Assembly: GCF_964340395.1 (NCBI RefSeq)
Contig: NC_135556.1
Span: 2,815,001-2,879,000, forward strand
Direction of reading: 5' to 3'
Source of the DNA: Glandiceps talaboti
Taxonomy: Eukaryota > Hemichordata > Enteropneusta > Spengelidae
DNA: 64,000 bases
Shown piece by piece: positions 56,411 to 64,000 of this stretch. The notes under the pieces are model-generated. The model did no database searches. It was not told the origin of the DNA and saw only the letters and a program-made list of their open reading frames with translations. Every line of letters starts with the position of its first letter. Position 1 is the first letter of the stretch. The position numbers and the translations under genes are program-made.

Positions 56411-59400
56411 CAAAACATGATAATTGTAATGGAACAGTTAATAGAAATGTCAGAAAGTAATTTTGATAATAATGCTAAGGGCGTGGTCATGGTTGGTAAA
56501 GCAGTTGTGTCAAAATGTTTTGAATAACTGCATAATAACATCTGAAACATCACCTGAAGTTTCAGCCGCAGTCACCATATAGTTTTCAAGATATAAGTTT
56601 TTGACCAAAATTGAGATTTTAGGCCTAACTTGCATATTGTTGATGGCGCTGGTCACCAGAACATCGTGCTGGAACCTGCACTTGTCACGAGAACAATATG
56701 CTGCTGACAAGCTTGACCTTTGACACCCATTATGATGTGTTTCGGCATCAAGAAAACGTTCTTATTACCTTTGAATTTCAAACACCATCAGTTCTCAAAA
56801 CTGTTAATTTACGTGTGATAGCTCCTGTTTTTTCCAACAACCGCGAAGTCCGCCGCGTACACACATGTACACTGCACCGCCAATATATGCGCCAACGCCA
56901 CCATGTATGTGATGTAGTACTAGTACTACGTGCAACGGGTAAATGTAATTAATCTAATTTAAAACAACTAAAGTTTGTTGCATCAATAACATTCATTATT
57001 GTGGGACAGGTAAAATGCGTATAGTTTTTGTGGTGTTGCGTGGTCTTTTTACTTGTTTTTATCCCATGTGCAGTGATGGCCTCAAAGTAATGACATTTGA
57101 CCTGAACAGCTGACGACAGCTCACCATGTACACCCGGCCGTGCAAGTTAAACGTCAAATCGTGACAGCTAACACATATGTTACAATGCAATGTGGTAAAG
57201 AGCGTGAAGTGGGTAAAGTCGGTAGTTCTGACACTTGAACAGAAGAATGTCGAAAGAGAATGACGGTGGTTTCCGAACAGAAAGTTGCGTGAATTGGTTG
57301 TTGCAGCTCGTTCTATGTTATGTTCTTTATGATGTACAATCAAACGACCCCGTCTCTTTTTCGCAATGACTTTACACTGTATCAAAAACATGTGAAACTG
57401 TCGCGGGGCCGATAGATTCATACAGCAGCTAGCAGCTTTTGAAGCATGTGTTGCGGTTTTCCAAGGTACGATGAAGTACTGAATCTTTAGAACAACAATA
57501 ACAACGTTACAAGGCGATATGATCAACTGGTATAGGTTGAAAAAATAACCAACATATCGGCGAACGATATATCGATATGTGACCCCATCCCCATCACGTC
57601 AGTGTCACGCTTGCTCACGATTGAAACATTTTGTTGAAAGTTCTGTGTATTTAGTGTACGAAGGCAATCATTTTCAAAGGTAACCAGAGCGTTTTCTTCA
57701 TATCAATACACATCAAATTGATGCCGTAAAAATCTCGAACCTGTCACCAGCATGACGTGCTGGTGCCCGGCGCTTGTCACGAGAACAATATGCTGCTGAC
57801 AAGCGCCGGTCAGCAGACACTCCGATGAAATAAACTAAGGATCTAAAATAATTTTGAGGCAATTCGAATTTCAATTTTCTAACAAATTTACCAAGTCAAC
57901 AACATTCAACTTGTACTAGTTGTAGTAGACTTAACATCGTCTGATATTTTAATTTACGGAGTTTCTTGTGACCGGCGCCTGTCAGCAGACTCGGCCAATT
58001 TTTTTTCATCATTCCATTGTATTTAAACCTTGTACTTGACATTTCGCAATATTTATAATTCTCAACAAATCACCTCAACATGCCTCACCTCACTCGTACT
58101 CAAAGCAGTCCCGGTATGATCACTGACGAGTCATGCTTGCATACGGAGTAATCCGTGACTCGATTCTGACAATTGTCCCTACTATTTGTTTAGAGTCAAG
58201 TCAGCAATATAGACTTGTGCACCGCCTGTCGTATGTAAGCAGGGCTAACCACTGGCATGACCAGGGAGAACCTTTTCGGATAAAACATACACAGGATACT
58301 TTTTCAACACTACAGTAAACTTACTCATTATCTCATTCACTTGCTTGCTCAATGACTGAGAGAAGACCAAGAGTTATAAAATTTACTGAGATTTATTATT
58401 GTACATAATTATTCTGGATATGGCTTCTTCTAGTGATGGTTTTACACGATACCGATATAGAGTGATGGTTTTACAAAAAAATAAATAAATAGACATACAA
58501 TTATAACTGTAACATGACATAAGTCAGTACGGAAAACCTACAGTAGACATAAATATTTCCATGCATTGAAAAATTCACAGAAGTACAATTTCGTACGCTG
58601 TCATTTTGTGGACATTCCATGAGAAAATTCAACACTACTGTCGCACCTGTTGACACATTGCAAGATGATCGAATATTAGAATAACAGATCTAGTCAAATG
58701 AAAGTTAGGTTTTCTCTGTAGTCCATAGGGGTATCTTTGTTGACTGGTTGTGTATCCGCTGCTGCTTCTATTTCTTGTATAAACCGTTGGTCGGCGTCGC
58801 AGTCCCCACACTCGTAGACGTATACGGCTGGCTGTTCTGTGTGGGTTACTGGGCAATGTCTAAACTCGCTCTACCCTTGTCGCCGAAACTCTGTCTTGCG
58901 ACTCCATATACAGCGTCTGATAAGTCCTTAGTAATGAAGCTTGGCCTTTCTTATTCCTATTTTTGGTTTCGGCATCTTCAAATTAGCCATATTTCAGGCG
59001 ATATACGGCAATGGCTTTGCAGAGCGTATAGAATGCTATGCATGCACAATACACACGGTTTGTTGTTGTCTCCCTAGCTTTGAAATAGTAAGCAAGCTTT
59101 ATGGTACGACACGTATTACTTATATAGAGCATCTGTACAGTAGTCTAAAAGTGGACATGAACCATATGACGATTACCATACATACTAGAGAGTCCAAAGA
59201 AAATAATTCACAGCCATGCTTTCAACTAGTGTTCCTACATACAGCACGGACGGTTTGTGAAATATCGAAAAAAAAACATTTCTTCTGTTTTTCACTGTTT
59301 TGAGTTCATTTTCTTAATAATTTTATTTGCTTATTATACAAGCTAGGGAATTCAAATTTCCTTTATCAGATGAATTAGGTCAAGGACAAGACACGCACGG

Positions 59401-60152
59401 TGGGAATTTCCCAACAGTTGAACGGCATGGGAATATCACTTCATTGTAAATGGGATACAGGTTTACAAAAACTTGCAATTTTGACAGATAATAGCAACCA
59501 AATGGAATTAAATTTCAGCAAAGTTGAACAATACGAATTTGACATTTTTATTTAGGATGACAGCAGTGAAAAAAAAATGCCTACCCCGGTAGTAAAAATT
59601 GAAAAATATGACATATTAATATACACACATATCAAATTTCATCACATAAACAATATTTTAATGTTTTTGCTGATATGTTGAATATATCAAGAACTGTGAA
59701 AATATGGAGTCAATATCTTTATTTTTAACAAAGTTATGACATTTTTACTAAGTAAAGAATGGGGATGAAAAGTAGCCTGTGCAACAACCTTAACAATAAT
59801 CACAGTTGGATACTCACTTCTGTTGAAGTAACCACTTGCAAAACTCCTTTTGCATTGAGACTTGATACTTCAATGTTACTTATAACAGCGACATTGTTAC
59901 CACATACTTTAATCTTTCTTACAGTGGACTGTCTAACTCTGTAAAAAGAGACAACAGTAAGCATATGAATGAGTATAATTATTACATGTGTAAACATATT
60001 CCAGAGGCTTTATTGTCAAATATAAATCATAATTTTGTAATGAAGAAAAATTTGACTTTACAAATAAAAATCTAAAGACACCTGTGAAATATCGTTTACA
60101 TTTTTAGTACAACTGATCATGAACCAATAAGTTTCAGTAGTGCTATAGGCAT

Positions 60153-60189
<37 letters not shown>

Positions 60190-63110
60190 ATATTTGGTTA
60201 ATTTTGGTGCTATGGACATATAGGCTTGAAGTGCCCCATCACTTCCTTGAACCTTATCACTTCCATTGTGCTAAAAATAAATTTTGTGTTAAATTATCAT
60301 TACTGGCTGTGTGTGTAACATGATCTTGTCTTGCCATCAAATGACATCATAGTAAACTTGAAACTGAATGCTGACACTGGGTCAGCTGGATGTTCTTGAA
60401 CCTCATAAATCTGGAATCAAAATTATCATTCCACTAAAGAAAGTCATAGTGACAATACTTTAAACACTATTCTAATTATTTTCTGGTTTGCACAACTATA
60501 GATAGTTCACCATGTTTGCTGGCATGTCACCAGTGATCACTGCTATGCCTGTTCACATATATCACTGTCAACATCATACAACACAGCTTATCAAAACTAA
60601 TACATGTGTTCATTGTATTTCTAGTTATCCTCATCAAGAAATGAAAGAGACACTGATCCTTCTTTTAAAATTTGCTTAATATAGCTTCTGTGGCAGATAG
60701 ATGTTCAGATTTTCTATAACAAGCTCAGTGTTTCCCACAATTCAGGTCAACGATAGACAAAACATGTAAATGATGAAGCCCTGAAGGACATTCAGTTTGC
60801 ATCTCATCTACTATGTCTAATGTATATGTTTCAATTATACATCAAAGTTTATCTCTTTATTGCATTTTTGTTGTTATCAATTCATTTGATAAATTGTGCA
60901 TTGTCACTGTGTGATGTAAACCAACACTGTCCCTTTCTGAGTCGGTTAGTTTATCCTACACATTAGGTTATGATCAAAAGTTAACTGGGGAATTACAGGT
61001 GCCAAAGGGCCCTACTCGGGATGTTCTGATGCTTTTTCTCAGGCGAGTCATCTGAGATTTTTTGCTGGCAGAACATTGAGCTTGACATCTTTCAAAACAT
61101 TCCTGCAAAATTCCAATCCTTCCTATCTGATGATGTTTGAGATATAAACTTTTTATCCAAGAAACACCCCCAACAAATCTGCCAAGTTGCTAGCCTTGAA
61201 TTCAAACAGGTCACAATGCTCATTACAAATTATAGCAAAGAAAACATGTTCAGATTGTAAGAATGATAATTTAAAAGTACAGAGATCAAAAGTCAGTTGT
61301 GCAAAGTTCTACTAACTTAGCAAGTCAAAAATATGTGCACATTTAGATGTAATAATCATAATGAAGATGTAAATTAATGTTAATCAATTTGGTAACCATC
61401 TTTTCAAACTATTATCTACATCACCGATATCAGGGTTCGTACACTTAAAGCAAAACAAAATTCCAGGACTTTCCAGGGGTTTTTCGTCAGTTTTCCAGGG
61501 GTATTCATATTGATTTTGGCCATTTTCCAGGGGTGTTGACACTAAAGTATATTTTTTGAATGACATCTAATTGTCTGATGTGGACGAGAAAAATCAACAA
61601 CAGTTCCCATATGTCACAAAACATTCTAAAGACAATCCACACTATGCAAGATATTGGTTTCAAAACCACATTTACATGCTAAGATTAACGGAGAAACCTC
61701 TGTCCTACCCCCAAAGTAGCCGTTTCGTCAAGCTGGTCCATTGATCGTGTAAGATTGAGTCGCAGCATTCGTCAGTCTAATTCAGACATATCCAGAAAAA
61801 TAAATCAAAAACTAAAGTTTGTCCTCGTTATTGTATGGTTTGATGTTACTAGATTTATAAGTCACCTAAAATAATTTTTTTCTTCAAAATTTTAAATAAA
61901 AACGTCATTTACGTAACGAAATTTCGAGCTATGAATAACTGAATACATTCATCGCTTGCGTCTCGATGTTTATGTACGGATGCCACGAGTTGCGGAACAT
62001 CGCGATTTCTCAACTCAACTTGACCATTGACGAATGTTACTGTACCGACAACATAAAACAGTAGTTTATTCTTTTAGAACATGTAACACAAATACCCATT
62101 TATCGATGACATAAAAGTCACAACCCGGAAATTCAACTGCACTTCCCTAAGCCCTAGCATGGTTTATACTTCCATGGCCCTAGTATTGCCATGCCTAGTG
62201 CCTGAGCTTGTAGTAATAGTATGTCGACTCGTGCGCCGAACTTGTAACAATTTCTAATCGAGGTTGATGATGCTTTCATACTCGCTATAGTGTTACGATA
62301 ATCTTGTTAACAGACCTACTGTACATGTTACCCCCGGCCGGGACTGTTACAATATCATGTCCCTGAAATGACGACTGGGAGATGAACGGAGTAGCAATAT
62401 ACGCAAGATCGAAAGAAACACTGCGGCACCCATTCAACTAATCATAGGAACGGTCTGTGGGGCAAAGTGTCTCGTGGAACGATCGCTTGACTGTCTGGGT
62501 TCAATCGGCGTGAATTTTGAGTCATCACCGTGGCGAAAGACTTTGAAAATATTTTTGCGATTTCACATTTACAAGATTCAGAATCATATGAATGGGTGGC
62601 TCGAGCACAGACATGACGATCGTCAATATTAATCGATCGATTGAACATGATCATTTTCCAGGGTTTTCCAGGGGTAGGGCGCATTTTTCCAGGGTTTTCC
62701 AGGGCTTTCCAGGGAGGGTTTGAAATTCCAGGGTTTTCCAGGGTTTTCCAGGACCGTGCGAACCCTGGATATACTCAACGGGTTGTTGGTGTGTGACATA
62801 GAATTTTCTTATCTGCCCAGACAATAAACTCACAAAAGCAGAATAATCCATCGTTCTTCACATTGCTGTAATGATACAACTTACTGTACATTAATATGTA
62901 GAATAGAATAAATACATACTTCAATCGTAGATAACTGTTTGTTTCTGATCCTGCTGATCTGATAATATCACTCATTAAGTCATCCAACAAGAATTCACTT
63001 AGATTACCCCGTTCATACATCTTGCTGACATGGATCCAGGTTAGTAAGGTGTATCTGTGTACTTCAGATGAACAGAATTCACGTTGATTCTTGCAGTGTT
63101 CTTCACATAC
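56281..63110 (-). CDS. Unidentified minus-strand gene, three internal exons
   Basis: Three exons on the minus strand join in phase: complement(62920..63110), complement(59818..59938), complement(56281..56410). Phases support adjacency: the first leaves two bases AA that the next completes as Lys, and the second ends on a whole codon, as the third requires. The first encodes a helical stretch around VHRYTLLTWIHVSKMYERGN and LSEFLLDDLMSDI. The second is beta-like (VCGNNVAVISNIEVSSLNAK). The third is acidic (NIEPEPEPERVLPQMASEAL). I do not recognise the family. The first and last exons of the gene are not identified. Coding status rests on splice sites, phase and protein-like composition. Confidence 0.6.
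56681..56711. repeat. Hairpin, copy 1 of a repeated 31-bp motif
   Basis: CTTGTCA and TGACAAG arms around CGAGAACAATATGCTGC. The same loop recurs at 57767-57809. Confidence 0.6.
57767..57809. repeat. Hairpin, copy 2, perfect 13-bp stem
   Basis: CCGGCGCTTGTCA and TGACAAGCGCCGG around the same 17-base loop as copy 1. A related word GGCGCCTGTCAGCAGACTCGG follows at 57974. Confidence 0.65.
58133..58243. mobile_element. CCTGCTTGCA-family element, copy C (111 bp)
   Basis: Left ATGCTTGCATACGGAGTAA, right GTATGTAAGCAGG, inverted. It shares the ends of copies A and B but little of the core. Confidence 0.55.
58694..58990 (-). pseudogene. Frame-broken protein-like remnant
   Basis: Three successive protein-like segments in alternating frames on the minus strand. 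The first is MANLKMPKPKIGIRK from an ATG at complement(58988..58990), stopping at 58928. The second, in another frame, contains KDLSDAVYGVARQSFGDKG and stops at 58846. The third, back in the first frame, contains QPAVYVYECGDCDADQRF and ends at a TGA at 58694. The stretch is richer in GC and CpG than its surroundings. It may be an eroded inserted gene, a mobile-element fragment or an unusual spliced end of a gene. No family recognised, and the segments are not joined here. Confidence 0.35.
59818..59938 (-). CDS. Unidentified minus-strand gene, exon B
   Basis: One base plus 40 codons. Acceptor TCTTTTTACAG, donor ACAGAA|GTGAGT, both close to consensus. Peptide VRQSTVRKIKVCGNNVAVIS then NIEVSSLNAKGVLQVVTSTE. 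Confidence 0.65.
60152..60188. repeat. (GT)n microsatellite
   Basis: Uninterrupted run of about 18 GT units. Confidence 0.95.
60189..61430. other. Intron between exons A and B of the minus-strand gene, left part
   Basis: A minus-strand stretch at about 60308-60405 is open and begins after TTCCAG, but its phase does not fit exon A. No feature is supported. Confidence 0.4.
61431..62767. mobile_element. Non-autonomous DNA transposon, hAT-like, copy 2 (1.34 kb)
   Basis: Near-identical to 23902-25221 and in the same orientation, with the same ends (CAGGGTTCGTAC, GTGCGAACCCTG) and TTTTCCAGGG clusters. It has an extra stretch of about 45 bp near 62158-62205 and lacks about 14 bp near 62400. Flanks share GATAT on both sides. 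It lies in an intron of the minus-strand gene. Confidence 0.82.
62920..63110 (-). CDS. Unidentified minus-strand gene, exon A
   Basis: 63 codons plus two bases between acceptor AATGTAG and donor TTGAA|GTATGT. Contains HCKNQREFCSSEVHRYTLLT and GNLSEFLLDDLMSDIIRSAG. The 1.3 kb CAGGGTTC transposon begins 153 bp downstream in the intron. Confidence 0.65.
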
Positions 63111-63540
63111 CTACATTAATCAATATAAAGTAGGGAATCTTTAATTACACTGAAAAAATTAATTCCATGGTGCTAATATAAGACATGTACATGTAATCAT
63201 TCAATCAACAATAACTGGTATCATAGTTGGTACAGATTTGATAAATTAGTCTTTACCTAGGGCTGTTCATCCTCAAGGAAACCCTTCCAGTGAGTCACTC
63301 CAAAACTTTACGAATTATTAAAGCATCTCCTCAGAGGCAAAATATTTGCATTTACAGGTATTTACTGCACATTTATAATTAGTCAAGGCAATATGCACTG
63401 AATATAATTAGAATTGTTATTCTATGACTCTTTATTTTATATTAAAAAACATTATCCTCCTCAATCATTAACCTAAAAATCATGTTTACAATGGGTCGAT
63501 ATAACAATCTACCCAAAGGTTTTTAGCACAACTGAAGTGA

Positions 63541-63810
63541 TAAGGTTCAGCAGCCTAGCAACAAGACCATGCCATAGCAACAGCCAAATGATCATTATAT
63601 TGCAAAGATAAGAGATTAATAAACAAATGAATAAACATATAAAATGTATGTAAACATACCTAGCAACAAGACCACACACATAGCAAACATGATCACATAT
63701 ATTGCAAAGATAACGAGGGAAGAGACAAATGAAGAAACATCCAAAACATGTATGCAAATATGTCTAGCAACATGACCATGTCCATAGCAACAGTCAAATG
63801 ACTGTGGCCA
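63541..63810. repeat. Diverged tandem repeat of about 105 bp, 3 copies
   Basis: Each copy contains CTAGCAAC(A)AGACCATG and CATAGCAACAGCCAAATGA-type words (near 63555, 63660 and 63764). A single relative lies at 43793-43830 in the plus-strand gene's intron. Confidence 0.7.
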
Positions 63811-64000
63811 CCACGTCTAATTACCGAAATATGCCAATAACTTACTAAAACTGACAGCTACATCAATAATATTTTCAAGACATATGTGCTTAGGTATTGC
63901 AAATGTATGTACCAAATTATATTGAACTTGAAGTATGCATTCGTGATATATAGCCTAATTACCGAAAACCACTAATTACACAAATTACTCATTAGTATTC
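63811..64000. other. Non-coding window end
   Basis: AT-rich, no feature recognised. Confidence 0.5.

Noticed and set aside
57059-57526. Minus-strand frame of 155 codons
   Set aside because: No recognisable domain, Cys/His-rich with uneven composition, no splice context; likely chance in a GC-richer stretch.
59402-59412. NF-kB-like palindrome GGGAATTTCCC
   Set aside because: Single motif with no promoter context; expected by chance at this scale.
60308-60405. Minus-strand exon candidate reading IYEVQEHPADPVSAFSFKF
   Set aside because: Acceptor looks good, but the phase is incompatible with exon A of the minus-strand gene and no clear partner exists.

Overview
This is a window from an invertebrate animal genome. 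Genes are split into short exons with GT-AG introns. The DNA is AT-rich and mostly poor in CpG. It holds tRNA-derived SINEs and many short non-autonomous DNA transposons, and minisatellites are unusually abundant. Nothing looks prokaryotic: there are no operons, no ribosome binding sites and no long ORFs. The encoded exocyst protein is close enough to vertebrate EXOC1 to suggest a deuterostome or lophotrochozoan, probably marine, but I cannot name the species.

Left half (1-34.8 kb): the 5' half of EXOC1 (exocyst subunit Sec3) on the minus strand. Nine coding exons join in phase from the ATG at 29686 down to 13178 and give 409 codons, about 46% of the family length of about 890. No later exon could be recognised between 13178 and 1, so that stretch is read as a very long intron, or the rest lies beyond the window. 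The introns are packed with tandem repeats (units of 31-63 bp). They also carry a 1.3 kb CAGGGTTC-ended transposon (23902-25221), palindromic elements, a broken partial copy of exon 9 and a duplicated splice donor at exon 2. A probable 5' non-coding exon lies near 34802-34862.

Middle (34.85-50.6 kb): a compact divergent promoter of about 250 bp with a perfect TCTCGCGAGA palindrome. To its right, on the plus strand, a six-exon gene encodes a 313-residue basic protein of unknown function (35109-50632). It may be a ciliary or sperm-tail protein, on weak evidence. Several RFX/X-box-like motifs lie in its introns and flank.

Right part (50.6-64 kb): a 27-bp minisatellite, a 1.4 kb fold-back element with nested palindromes, a CpG-richer zone with twice-repeated hairpins, and at least three exons of an unidentified minus-strand gene (63110-56281). 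A second copy of the 1.3 kb transposon sits in one of that gene's introns. A frame-broken, protein-like remnant lies at 58694-58990.

A 2.4 kb transposon-like insertion (30703-33079) splits a 38-bp minisatellite and carries smaller nested elements, one with a perfect 9-bp target duplication. I found no convincing new molecular system. The most informative signals are the divergent promoter, the exon and splice-site duplications, the nested transposon stratigraphy and the higher-order structure of the satellites.
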